Part shown: positions 25,404-34,347 of the stretch, piece by piece
How positions within the stretch are numbered: the first letter of the stretch is position 1
Layout of the letters: each line of letters starts with the position of its first letter
From: Streptomyces sp. NBRC 110028
Lineage (GTDB): Bacteria; Actinomycetota; Actinomycetes; Streptomycetales; Streptomycetaceae
Length of the DNA stretch: 64,000 bases
Direction of reading: 5' to 3'
NCBI RefSeq assembly: GCF_001417735.1
Contig: NZ_BBUZ01000049.1
Location: 1 to 64,000, forward strand
Notes under the pieces: model-generated
The model's database searches: none
Told to the model about the DNA's origin: nothing
What the model saw: only the letters and a program-made list of their open reading frames with translations
Position numbers and translations under genes: made by a program

Positions 25404-25634
25404 ATGTCCCAGATCTTCTCCGACGAGACTCACCGGAACCTACTCTCCCGCATCCCCCAATGCACCGGCCGTGACGTTGCCGACTGGCTGCGCACCGTAG
25501 ACGAAGGTCCCGCCTTCTTCCGCTTCGAGGAGAAGGTCAGCTGGCTGCGGGGCGAGCACCAGCTCGCCTATGGGCACGCCAAAGCGATCATCCATGAACA
25601 CGACCTGAGGCGCGCGGCCCGCAAGCTGCTGTAG
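25404..25634 (+). CDS. DUF4287 domain protein
   Basis: A 76-residue protein that is one DUF4287 domain: TGRDVADWLRTVDEGP, then FEEKVSWLRGEHQLAYGHAK. ATG 25404 has GGAGG five bases upstream. These small proteins are widespread in actinobacteria and have no established role. Confidence 0.85.
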   Translation: MSQIFSDETHRNLLSRIPQCTGRDVADWLRTVDEGPAFFRFEEKVSWLRGEHQLAYGHAKAIIHEHDLRRAARKLL

Positions 25635-25692
25635 CCCGCTGCCCGGAGGCTTCCAGCGTGTACCACAGAGGGGCACGAGACGAGAGCGGCTT

Positions 25693-25854
25693 AGGGGGTG
25701 GCTTGTGGGTCAGGCCGGATCAGCGAGCGGCGTCTGGTGCGGTGGCTCGCAACCCGCGTGAGGAGAGCGCAGCGGCGCTGCGTGCGACGAGCGCGGGGCC
25801 GCGAGGTGCCGTGCCGGGCGTCGGGAGCCCGGCATGATCCATAAGCCACCCCCT
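25693..25854. repeat. 160-bp element bounded by a perfect 12-bp inverted repeat
   Basis: AGGGGGTGGCTT (25693-25704) and AAGCCACCCCCT (25843-25854) are exact inverted repeats enclosing 138 bases with further self-complementary pieces (CCGGGCGTCGGGAGCCCGG). No open frame. I have the impression that closely similar sequences recur between Streptomyces genes. It could be a MITE-like element or a structured RNA. Confidence 0.5.
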
Positions 25855-25872
25855 GGGGCCGCGGAAGACCGC

Positions 25873-25910
25873 GAAGGGCCCGTGGAGGCGATCGCCTCCA
25901 CGGGCCCTTC
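25873..25910. terminator. Perfect palindromic hairpin
   Basis: GAAGGGCCCGTGGAGGCG / CGCCTCCACGGGCCCTTC, an 18-base perfect stem with two bases between. It lies 36 bases after the stop of the Bax-inhibitor-like gene and also ends transcripts from the left. Confidence 0.75.
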
Positions 25911-25945
25911 GGCGTTGATCGGCTGGGGGCCGCCGGCCCCGGGCG

Positions 25946-26842
25946 CTAGTCCCTGAAGATGGAGATCAGCCGGAGCAGCTCCAGGTAGATCCACACCAGC
26001 GACAGCGTCAGACCGAACGCGGCCAGCCAGGACTCCTCGCGCGGAGCGCCGTACCGGACGCCGTCCTCGACCTGCTTGAAGTCCATCGCCAGGAACGCGG
26101 CGCCGAGCACGACGCCGATGATCCCGAAGACGATGCCCAGCGGGCCGCTGCGGAAGCCCATGCCGTCACCGCCGGCGAAGACGGTGAACAGCAGGTTGAC
26201 CGCCATCAGCAGCAGGAAGCCGATGGCCGCCGCGAGCACGAAGCGCTGGAAGCGCGCGTTCACCCGGATGAGCCGGGTCTTGTACGCGGCGAGCACACCC
26301 ACGAAGACGGCCATCGTGCCGAGGACCGCCTGCATCGGGGCGCCGGACCAGCGCTCGTTGTACGCCTGGCTGATGACGCCGAGGAAGAGCCCCTCGAACA
26401 GGGCGTACCCCATGATGAGCGCGGGCGAGGGCGCGCGCTTGAACGACTGCACCAGGCCGAGCACCATCGCGACCAGCGCGGCGCCGATGCCCACGCCGAG
26501 GGGAAGGTGCGCGATCCAGGCGACGGCCGCGGCGACGATGACGGTGCCCAGCGTCATACCGGTGCGCATGACGACGTCGTCCATCGTCATCCGGCCGGTC
26601 TGCGGACCGGCCGGGGGCGCTCCGTACATCTGCTGGAGCTGCTCGGGCGTCAGGTTCTGCTGGCCACCGGCCGCGTAGGGATTGGCCGGTGCGGCTTGCG
26701 TCTGCGCGTACGGGTTGCCGCCCGCGTAGGGGTTGCCCTGGGCTGCGGCGGGGCCCCCGGCCTGCTGGGCCGCGCCGAAGCCGGCGTAGCCGCCGCTGCG
26801 GCTGAACCCCCGTCGCGAGAAGACCGGGTTGCTGCTCCTCAT
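25946..26842 (-). CDS. Bax inhibitor-1/YccA family membrane protein
   Basis: A 298-residue protein. An N-terminal disordered part rich in Gly/Ala/Pro/Gln with NPYA repeats (about 1-70) precedes seven hydrophobic segments (about 90-295). The last segments carry the family pattern ending in a conserved Asp (IYLELLRLISIFRD). Members are pH-sensitive calcium-leak or stress-related membrane proteins. Start ATG 26842 has GGAGGAG upstream. The bldA tRNA gene is the next gene upstream. Confidence 0.92.
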   Translation of the reverse strand: MRSSNPVFSRRGFSRSGGYAGFGAAQQAGGPAAAQGNPYAGGNPYAQTQAAPANPYAAGGQQNLTPEQLQQMYGAPPAGPQTGRMTMDDVVMRTGMTLGTVIVAAAVAWIAHLPLGVGIGAALVAMVLGLVQSFKRAPSPALIMGYALFEGLFLGVISQAYNERWSGAPMQAVLGTMAVFVGVLAAYKTRLIRVNARFQRFVLAAAIGFLLLMAVNLLFTVFAGGDGMGFRSGPLGIVFGIIGVVLGAAFLAMDFKQVEDGVRYGAPREESWLAAFGLTLSLVWIYLELLRLISIFRD

Positions 26843-27048
26843 CTCACTCCTCCATGGCCGCCCTGCGCGACCTTGACCTAAGAGTAATGGGTAAGCAAAG
26901 AAAGCACCCTAGTGCCCAAGGAGGATCTTTTCACGCGCGCGCGGACAGCGCGAGGCCCCGGGGGAGCCGGTGCGGGGCCGGATAGAGGCCCTGGTCGTAC
27001 GGTGGGCGACCGGCCACGCACACAGCGTGCGCCCACGAGATCTGGAGG

Positions 27049-27131
27049 TGCCCGGAACCGGACTTGAACCGGTACGCCCGCGAGGGGCAGCGAGGTTTAA
27101 GCTCGCCGTGTCTGCATTCCACCATCCGGGC
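27049..27131 (-). tRNA. bldA: tRNA-Leu(UAA), the bldA tRNA
   Basis: Read on the minus strand, GCCCGGA (5' acceptor) pairs with TCCGGGC and discriminator A. The anticodon stem-loop is GCGAG-CTTAAAC-CTCGC with anticodon UAA, there is a long leucine-type variable arm, and the T arm contains GGTTCAAGTCC. The 3' CCA is not encoded (CCT follows). In Streptomyces the only tRNA for UUA codons is bldA, needed for aerial growth and many antibiotics. Exact ends may shift by one base. A -10-like TAGGCT lies about 60 bases upstream (27192-27197). Confidence 0.95.
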
Positions 27132-27532
27132 AGCGGCTCACCCTGGGACGTACGTCCTTGCGTACCTCCCTCCCCACGGGAGAGCAGCACGAGCCTATCC
27201 GGGCCGATGAACCCGAACAGCGAATCACCGGACCGAGGTTGTCTTATTTTATTGGCAACTGAGGGCCCATCAGCAGTGGGGCAGGGTACCCGCCGATGCC
27301 GGCGCCCGACCGGACCTGCTTATATGCCCTGTGACCCCTTTGACGGCGGATTGACGCAATCTCGATGCCCCCGTTCGGGGGTCCTCTCCTACCCAAGGAG
27401 GACTCCGGGCCGCGCGCCTACGACCCGAGTCGCGCGCAGAACCGGAGGAGCGACGGATCCCGTCCTTCCTCAGGGCAAGGACGATGGAAGGACGTCCCGG
27501 ACGACCCGACCGCACGACAGGAGCCCCGCACC

Positions 27533-28315
27533 GTGACCACCACCACTTCCGGCGTCGAGACCGCCGCCCGTTCCACGACGGCGGCGGCCCGAGCAACGGA
27601 CCTCTCCAAGGTCTACGGACAGGGCGAGACCCAGGTCGTCGCCCTGGACTCCGTCTCCGTCGAGTTCCGGCAGGCCGAGTTCACCGCGATCATGGGCCCG
27701 TCGGGTTCGGGCAAGTCGACGCTCATGCACTGCATGGCGGGCCTGGACTCCGTCTCCCATGGCTCGGCCCGCATCGGCGACGTCGAGCTGACGGCCCTCA
27801 AGGACAAGAAGCTCACCCAACTGCGCCGCGACAAGATCGGGTTCATCTTCCAGGCGTTCAACCTGCTGCCGACGCTGAACGCGCTGGAGAACATCACCCT
27901 GCCGATGGACATAGCGGGCCGCAAGGCCGACCAGAAGTGGCTGGACCAGGTCGTGGAGACGGTCGGTCTGGCCGGGCGGCTCAAGCACCGCCCGAGCCAG
28001 CTCTCCGGCGGTCAGCAGCAGCGGGTGGCCGTCGCCCGCGCGCTGGCCGGCAAGCCCGAGATCATCTTCGCGGACGAGCCCACCGGAAACCTCGACTCCC
28101 GCTCCGGCGCCGAGGTGCTGGGCTTCCTGCGCAACTCGGTGCGCGAACTGGGCCAGACCGTGGTCATGGTGACCCACGACCCGGTCGCCGCGGCCTACGC
28201 CGACCGGGTGGTCTTCCTCGCCGACGGCCAGATCGTGGACGAGCTGCTGGCCCCGACCGCCGACTCGGTGCTGGACCGCATGAAGCGGTTCGACGCCAAG
28301 GGCCGTACGAGCTGA
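27533..28315 (+). CDS. MacB/LolD-type ABC transporter ATPase
   Basis: A 260-residue ATPase from GTG 27533 behind CAGGAG. Walker A GPSGSGKSTLMH, Q-loop FIFQAFNLLPTL, signature LSGGQQQR, Walker B IIFADEPTGNLDS and switch His VMVTHD are all in place. The sequence type is that of ATPases that drive FtsX-fold permeases (lipoprotein or antimicrobial export and mechanotransmission). The permease follows after 75 bases. Confidence 0.93.
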   Translation: MTTTTSGVETAARSTTAAARATDLSKVYGQGETQVVALDSVSVEFRQAEFTAIMGPSGSGKSTLMHCMAGLDSVSHGSARIGDVELTALKDKKLTQLRRDKIGFIFQAFNLLPTLNALENITLPMDIAGRKADQKWLDQVVETVGLAGRLKHRPSQLSGGQQQRVAVARALAGKPEIIFADEPTGNLDSRSGAEVLGFLRNSVRELGQTVVMVTHDPVAAAYADRVVFLADGQIVDELLAPTADSVLDRMKRFDAKGRTS

Positions 28316-28390
28316 CGCGAGGCGCGCGCCGGTCACCGCACGACGCTTCCAAGCCTCCGCACGTCTCCCTTCCTCCCAGGACTGACTTCC

Positions 28391-30937
28391 ATGCTCCGTA
28401 CCGCCTTGCGCAATGTGCTCGCGCACAAGGCCCGGCTGCTGATGACCGTCCTCGCCGTCATGCTCGGCGTGGCCTTCGTCTCCGGCACCCTGGTCTTCAC
28501 CAACACCATCTCCGCCGCCTACCAGAAGAGCTCCGAGAAGGGCTTCGACGGCGTCGACGTCGCCATCACCCCGCACAAGTCCGACTCCGGCTCGGGCGTC
28601 CCCGGCTCCACGCCGCGGCTCGGCCAGCAGGTGCTCGACAAGGCGGCCAAGGTGCCCGGCGCCGCCTCCGCCACCGGGGTCGTCAAGGGCTTCACCGCCC
28701 TCTCCGACCGCGAGGGCGACCTGCTCGGCGGCGGCTTCTCCACCCTCGGCGGGAACTACTACCCGGGCCCCGACGGCAAGGACCCGCGGTACACGATGAC
28801 CGAGGGCCGCGCGCCCAAGGCCCCGGGCGAGATCGCGCTCGACTCCGAGTCCGCCGCGAAGGGCCACTACAAGGCCGGTGACACCATCCGGGTGTCCGTG
28901 AACGGCCCGGTGCGCACCGAGAAGATCTCCGGCGTCTTCACCACCGACGACGGCAATGTGGCGGCGGGCGGCAGCCTCGCGCTGTACGACAACGCCACCG
29001 CGCAGAAGCTGTTCGCCAAGCCCGGCCAGTTCGACGAGATCGATGTGAAGGCCGCCGCCGGGACCTCGCAGGCCGCGCTGAAGTCCGCGGTCGACAAGAT
29101 CCTGCCGCCGGATGCCAGGGCCGCCACCGGCCAGAAGCTCGCCGACGACCAGGCCGAGCAGATCAAGCAGGGCATGAGCAGCATGCAGACCGCCATGCTG
29201 GTGTTCGCCGGGATCGCGCTCTTCGTCGGCATCTTCATCATCGCCAACACCTTCACCATGCTGGTCGCCCAGCGCACCAAGGAGCTGGCCCTGATGCGGG
29301 CGGTCGGCGCGAGCCGCCGTCAGGTGACCCGCTCGGTGCTGATCGAGGCCACCGCCGTCGGCGCCGTCGCGGCCGTGGTGGGCATGGCCGCCGGTGTCGG
29401 CATCGGCGCCGGGCTGCGCTCGCTGCTGTCCTCCACCGGGGCCACCGTCCCGGACGGGCCGCTGGTCGTCCAGCCGACGACCGTTGCGGTCTCGCTGCTC
29501 GTCGGCGTCGTGGTGACCGTGCTCGCCGCCTGGCTGCCGGGCCGCCGCGCCGCGAAGATCCCGCCGGTCGCCGCGATGAGCAGCGTGCACGCCGCGCCGA
29601 CGACCCGCGGTCTGGTGGTACGGAACACGATCGGCGGGCTGCTCGCCGCCGCCGGTGTCGCGCTGGTGCTGTACGGCTCCGGCCAGGGCATGGACGGCAA
29701 GGGCCCGATGGCGTTCGGCGCGGCGGTCCTGGTGATCGGCGTGTTCGTACTCACCCCGCTGCTGTCCCGGCCGCTGATCGCCGCGGCCGCTCCGGGCTTG
29801 CGGCTCTTCGGGATGTCCGGCAAGCTCGCCCGGCAGAACGCGGTGCGCAACCCGCGCCGTACCGCCGCCACCGCCTCCGCGCTGATGGTCGGCCTCACCC
29901 TGATCACCGGCATGACGGTCATCGCGGGCAGCGTCCAGAAGGGCATCGACCAGATGGCCTCGGACGGGCTGAAGTCCGACTACGTCGTCAGCATGGGCGG
30001 CGCCGGCGGGGCGCCGCGGCCGCTGTCCCCGGACGTGGCCAAGAAGCTTCAGAAGCAGCCCGAGGTCACCGCGGTCAGCCCGCTGCGCAACACCCCGGCC
30101 AAGGTCGGCGGCGAGACCGACTCCCTGACGGGTGTGAACCCGAAGGCCATCAGGCAGCTGGTCGGCGTGGACTTCGTCCACGGGTCGTTCTCCGGCTTCG
30201 GCGGCCAGAAGGTCGTCGTCGACGACAAGACCGCCGACAGCAACGGCTGGAAGGTCGGCTCGGCCTTCCCGGTGACGTACCAGGACGGCCGCAGCGGGAA
30301 GCTGACCGTGGGCGGCGTGTACGAGGGCAACCAGATGATCCGCGGGGTCATGGTCGACGCCGCCACCATCACCCCGCACATGGCCACCGTCACCGACTTC
30401 CAGGTGATGGTGAAGACCAAGGGCGGGGCGACCGAGGCCAACAAGGACGCGCTGACCAAGGCACTCGGCAACAACCCGGCCCTCCAGGTCCAGAACAAGC
30501 AGGACATCTCCGACAGCATCGCCAAGCTCTTCACGCTGATGCTGAACATGCTCTACGGCCTGCTGGCCATGGCCGTGATCGTCGCGGTGCTCGGGGTCAT
30601 CAACACCCTGGCCATGTCGGTCTTCGAGCGGTCGCAGGAGATCGGCATGCTGCGGGCCATCGGCCTGGACCGGCGCGGCATCAAGCGGATGGTGCGGCTG
30701 GAGTCGCTGGTCATCTCGCTCTTCGGCGGCGTGCTCGGGATCGGCCTCGGCGTCTTCTTCGGCTGGGCGGCCGGTGAGCTGATCTCCACCGGTCTGACGA
30801 CCTACGAACTGGTCCTGCCGTGGGGCCGGATGGGCCTGTTCCTGGCGATGGCCGCGGTCGTGGGCGTGCTGGCGGCCCTGTGGCCCGCGCGCCGGGCCGC
30901 CAAGCTCAACATGCTGGAGGCCATCAAGGCCGAGTAG
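28391..30937 (+). CDS. FtsX/MacB-like ABC transporter permease
   Basis: An 848-residue permease with the duplicated FtsX layout. There is an N-terminal membrane helix, a large extracellular domain (about 45-255) and three helices (about 260-400). An intervening helix pair and a second extracellular domain follow (about 520-700), then three final helices. Each helix bundle carries the MALMRAVGA / IGMLRAIGL-type coupling motif. It works with the preceding ATPase, probably as a mechanotransmission exporter. Substrate unknown. Confidence 0.92.
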   Translation: MLRTALRNVLAHKARLLMTVLAVMLGVAFVSGTLVFTNTISAAYQKSSEKGFDGVDVAITPHKSDSGSGVPGSTPRLGQQVLDKAAKVPGAASATGVVKGFTALSDREGDLLGGGFSTLGGNYYPGPDGKDPRYTMTEGRAPKAPGEIALDSESAAKGHYKAGDTIRVSVNGPVRTEKISGVFTTDDGNVAAGGSLALYDNATAQKLFAKPGQFDEIDVKAAAGTSQAALKSAVDKILPPDARAATGQKLADDQAEQIKQGMSSMQTAMLVFAGIALFVGIFIIANTFTMLVAQRTKELALMRAVGASRRQVTRSVLIEATAVGAVAAVVGMAAGVGIGAGLRSLLSSTGATVPDGPLVVQPTTVAVSLLVGVVVTVLAAWLPGRRAAKIPPVAAMSSVHAAPTTRGLVVRNTIGGLLAAAGVALVLYGSGQGMDGKGPMAFGAAVLVIGVFVLTPLLSRPLIAAAAPGLRLFGMSGKLARQNAVRNPRRTAATASALMVGLTLITGMTVIAGSVQKGIDQMASDGLKSDYVVSMGGAGGAPRPLSPDVAKKLQKQPEVTAVSPLRNTPAKVGGETDSLTGVNPKAIRQLVGVDFVHGSFSGFGGQKVVVDDKTADSNGWKVGSAFPVTYQDGRSGKLTVGGVYEGNQMIRGVMVDAATITPHMATVTDFQVMVKTKGGATEANKDALTKALGNNPALQVQNKQDISDSIAKLFTLMLNMLYGLLAMAVIVAVLGVINTLAMSVFERSQEIGMLRAIGLDRRGIKRMVRLESLVISLFGGVLGIGLGVFFGWAAGELISTGLTTYELVLPWGRMGLFLAMAAVVGVLAALWPARRAAKLNMLEAIKAE

Positions 30938-30949
30938 CGGCCCCGGACG

Positions 30950-30999
30950 ACGGTGAACGGGCTCGGTGCGCCGCGCGGCGCGCCGAGCCCGTTCACCGT
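30950..30999. terminator. Bidirectional hairpin
   Basis: ACGGTGAACGGGCTCGG pairs with CCGAGCCCGTTCACCGT, with extra pairing in the GC-rich centre. It lies between the convergent permease and cyclopropane synthase genes. Confidence 0.75.
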
Positions 31000-31011
31000 T
31001 CCCGGCGCCTG

Positions 31012-32328
31012 TCAGCCGCGCCAGTCGCGGGCCCGCAGCGGCAGCCCGGACGCGCCGCTGTCCGGCGTACGGACGGCGAGGACCTGGTTGACGCCGATCC
31101 GGTTGCGCTCGAACGACAGGGCGGAGGCGGCCATGTACAGCCGCCAGACCCGGGCCCGGCCCGGGGAGGTCAGCCGGACGGCCTGCGGCCAGGACCGCTC
31201 CAGGTTGGCGACCCAGCGGCGCAGGGTGAGCGCGTAGTGCTCACGGATCGCCTCCACGTCGCGCACCTCGAAACCGGCCTCCTCCAGCTGGGTCACGGTC
31301 CGGCCGACGGGGGCCAGTTCGCCGTCGGGAAAGACGTAGCGGTCGATGAACTCGTCCACGTGGTACGCCTCCTCGTCCGGTTCGGGGCGCCGCGCGATCT
31401 GGTGGTTCAGCAGCCGCCCGCCGGGGACCAGCAGCCGGTGCAGGATGCGGGTGTACTCGGCGTACCGTACGGAACCCACGTGCTCGGCCATGCCGATCGA
31501 GGAGATCGCGTCGTAGGGGCCGTCGTCGATCTCGCGGTAGTCCTGCACCCGGATCTCGATCCGCTCGGTCAGCCCGGCGTCCGCGATGCGCTTGCGCGCG
31601 TACGCCGCCTGCTCCTCGGAGAGCGTGATGCCGACCGCCCGCACCCCGTACTCGCGCGCCGCGTGCAGCACCATCGAGCCCCAGCCGCACCCCACGTCCA
31701 GCAGCCGCCGGCCGGGCTCCAGCGCGAGCTTGCGGCAGACCAGGTCGAGCTTGGCCCGCTGGGCCTCCTCCAGCGTGGTGTCGGCTCTCTCCCAGTAGGC
31801 GCAGGAGTAGACCATCGAGGGGCCGAGCACCAGCTCGTAGAAGTCGTTGCCGACGTCGTAGTGGTGGCTGATGGCCCGCTTGTCACGGCGCAGCGTGTGC
31901 AGCGGTCCACGGCCCGTCCCGGCCTCCTCGCGCGGCGGGGCGGGCGGCAGTCCGGGGCCGGCGAGGGCGACCAGATCGCGGACGGCATTGCGCGTCCCCG
32001 GGTCGCGCAGGGCCTTCCACGCCGCGGCGAGGCGGGCCGAGCGCGAGGCGGTGGGCTCGTCCTTCTCCCACAGCAGCCCGGCCAGCCGCTCCAGCGCCTC
32101 GTAGAGGTCGCCCTCGATGTCGAGGTCGCCCGCCACCCAGGCCCGGGCCAGGCCGAGTTCGCCCGGCTTCCACAGCATCCTGCGCAACGCCCGCCGGCGC
32201 CGCAGGATCAGGACCGGGGCGCCGGGCGGCCCGGCCTCACTGCGGTCCCAGGCCCGGATGCGGAGCGGGAGCGGGGCTCCCATCACCTCCTCGGCCAGGG
32301 CGGCCAGCCGCGCGGCGGCGTGGGTCAT
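31012..32328 (-). CDS. cfa: Cyclopropane-fatty-acyl-phospholipid synthase
   Basis: A 438-residue enzyme starting at ATG 32328 with GGAGGTG upstream. An N-terminal lipid-binding part (1-150) precedes a SAM methyltransferase core with LLDVGCGWGSM (motif I), AVGITLSEEQ and SIGMAEHVG, the bicarbonate-site region of the family, with YDVGNDFYELVLG just before it. It adds a methylene bridge to unsaturated membrane fatty acids. It ends at a shared hairpin with the ABC permease. Confidence 0.94.
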   Translation of the reverse strand: MTHAAARLAALAEEVMGAPLPLRIRAWDRSEAGPPGAPVLILRRRRALRRMLWKPGELGLARAWVAGDLDIEGDLYEALERLAGLLWEKDEPTASRSARLAAAWKALRDPGTRNAVRDLVALAGPGLPPAPPREEAGTGRGPLHTLRRDKRAISHHYDVGNDFYELVLGPSMVYSCAYWERADTTLEEAQRAKLDLVCRKLALEPGRRLLDVGCGWGSMVLHAAREYGVRAVGITLSEEQAAYARKRIADAGLTERIEIRVQDYREIDDGPYDAISSIGMAEHVGSVRYAEYTRILHRLLVPGGRLLNHQIARRPEPDEEAYHVDEFIDRYVFPDGELAPVGRTVTQLEEAGFEVRDVEAIREHYALTLRRWVANLERSWPQAVRLTSPGRARVWRLYMAASALSFERNRIGVNQVLAVRTPDSGASGLPLRARDWRG

Positions 32329-32562
32329 GTCGGCACACCTCCATGATGGCGAGTCAGGAAGATTCACTCCCCACGTAAACACCATGGAACCGCCCGTACA
32401 GTCCCGCCGACACGTCTGGAATCGGTAAAAAGCGCGCACGCGAAGGGCGCCCGCCCCACGGATGGCGGACGCCCTCGGCGCTTGCTCGATGTTCAGATGT
32501 GCTGGATGTCCAGTTGCACGGGTGCCCGTGTGCCCGGTGTGCCCGGTGTCGCCGGTCCGGCG

Positions 32563-33951
32563 TCAGGACGCCTTGGCCTTCTCCGCGGTGACCTCGGCTG
32601 CGGGCTTCTTCGCGGCGGCGGCCGCGGAGACCGGGGCGGCGGCCTCGTAGAACTCCTCGCGGGGGTTCTCCATGGCGCCGAGCGAGACGACCTCGCGCTT
32701 GAGGAACATGCCCAGCGTCCAGTCGGCGATGACCCGGATCTTGCGGTTGAAGGTCGGCATCGCCAGGCCGTGGTAGCCACGGTGCATGTACCAGGCCAGC
32801 CGGCCCTTGAGCTTGATCTTCATCTTGCCCATGACGATCATCGCGACGCCCTTGTGGAGGCCGAGACCCGCGACGGCGCCCTTGTTGGCGTGCTTGTACT
32901 CGCCCTGCGGGAAGCCCCGCATGCCCGAGATCACGTTGTCGCCGAGGACCTTGGCCTGACGCAGCGCGTGCTGGGCGTTCGGCGGGCACCAGGCGCCCTC
33001 GCCGGAGGCGAGGTCCGGCACCTGGGCGTTGTCGCCAGCGGCCCAGATGTAGTCGGTGCCCTTCACCTGGAGGGTGGCTCCGGTGTCCACGTGGCCGCGC
33101 GGGCCGAGCGGGAGGCCGAACCGGGCGAGCGCCGGGTTGGGCTTGACGCCCGCGGTCCACACGATGGTGTTGGAGTCGACCTCGAGCCCGTTCTTGAGCA
33201 CCACATGGCCGTCGACGCAGGAGTTCATCGAGGTGTTGAGGTAGACCTCGACACCGCGCTTCTGCAGGTGCTCCAGGCCCCACTGGCCGAGCTTCGGGCC
33301 CACCTCGGGGAGGATCTTGTCGGCCGCGTCGACGAGCACGAAGCGCATGTCCTCGCGCTTCACGTTCGGGTAGTACTTGGCCGCGTCTCGGGCCATGTCC
33401 TCGACCTCGCCGATGGTCTCCGCGCCCGCGAAGCCACCGCCGACGAAGACGAAGGTGAGCGCCTTGCGGCGGATGTCCTCATCCGTGGTGGAGTCGGCCT
33501 TGTCGAGCTGCTCGAGGACGTGGTTGCGCAGGCCGATGGCCTCTTCGATGCCCTTCATCCCGATGCCGTTCTCGGCCAGGCCGGGGATCGGGAAGGTGCG
33601 GGAGACCGCGCCCATCGCAATGACCAGGTAGTCGAAGGGCAGCTCGTACGACTCGCCGACGAGCGGCTGGACGACGGCGACCTTGCGGTCCTGGTCGATG
33701 TTCGACACCCGGCCGGTGAGGACCTCCGCCTTGGGGAGCACACGCCGCAGCGGAACCACGACGTGGCGCGGAGAGATGCTGCCGGCCGCAGCTTCGGGGA
33801 GGAAGGGCTGGTACGTCATGTACGAGCGAGGGTCGACGACCGTGACAGTCGCCTCGCCGTACCGCATCTTCTTGAGGATGCGGCGCGCCGCGTACAGGCC
33901 TACGTACCCACCGCCTACAACGAGGATCCTGGGACGCTCCGTGGTGCTCAT
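32563..33951 (-). CDS. Type II NADH dehydrogenase (NDH-2)
   Basis: A 462-residue flavoprotein from ATG 33951. The FAD dinucleotide fold starts at residue 9 (LVVGGGYVGLYAAR). The NAD fold is FVFVGGGFAGAE, and IWAAGDNAQVPD is the second FAD motif. The C-terminal part (after about 380) is amphipathic and ends in an Ala/Lys/Glu tail, fitting peripheral membrane binding. It passes electrons from NADH to menaquinone without pumping protons. Confidence 0.9.
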   Translation of the reverse strand: MSTTERPRILVVGGGYVGLYAARRILKKMRYGEATVTVVDPRSYMTYQPFLPEAAAGSISPRHVVVPLRRVLPKAEVLTGRVSNIDQDRKVAVVQPLVGESYELPFDYLVIAMGAVSRTFPIPGLAENGIGMKGIEEAIGLRNHVLEQLDKADSTTDEDIRRKALTFVFVGGGFAGAETIGEVEDMARDAAKYYPNVKREDMRFVLVDAADKILPEVGPKLGQWGLEHLQKRGVEVYLNTSMNSCVDGHVVLKNGLEVDSNTIVWTAGVKPNPALARFGLPLGPRGHVDTGATLQVKGTDYIWAAGDNAQVPDLASGEGAWCPPNAQHALRQAKVLGDNVISGMRGFPQGEYKHANKGAVAGLGLHKGVAMIVMGKMKIKLKGRLAWYMHRGYHGLAMPTFNRKIRVIADWTLGMFLKREVVSLGAMENPREEFYEAAAPVSAAAAAKKPAAEVTAEKAKAS

Positions 33952-34347
33952 GATTCGAGTATCCAGCACCCCCCGAGGGGGACCTCGTGAGCCCCTTCAC
34001 AAGCAATGTCGGGGTATCTGCTACACTCCGCCGCCCCCGTGATGGACGCCATAGCGGTCCGGGGGAACCGGCGAGCGGATCAAGACGTTCCCAGCCCCGC
34101 TGAGCAGCGATAGCCGTTGAACGCTGGAGTAGACCACAAGGTTCCCGGGCGGTCCGCGGCGATGGCCGATCGGCCCGTATTCCGGCCGACTTGATGAACA
34201 CCGTCACCAATAGCGGCCCCGAGGCGACCCAGAAGGCGGCCACCAGGCACCTTTTTCATGTGAAGAGTTTCACGAACTCTTTTGGCGGCGGTCCGCGGAA
34301 CGCCCCGGAAGAGCCCTCCGCGGCCGCTCAGACGATAGTGCGCCCGC
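33952..34347. other. Gene-free gap of 396 bp with a possible short transcript
   Basis: No credible protein gene is seen. On the plus strand a TACACT box (about 34021-34026) could start a transcript. A hairpin AAGAGTT/AACTCTT (34263-34281) followed by TTTT resembles a terminator. The sequence between is partly self-complementary. An unannotated small RNA is possible but unproven. Confidence 0.3.
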
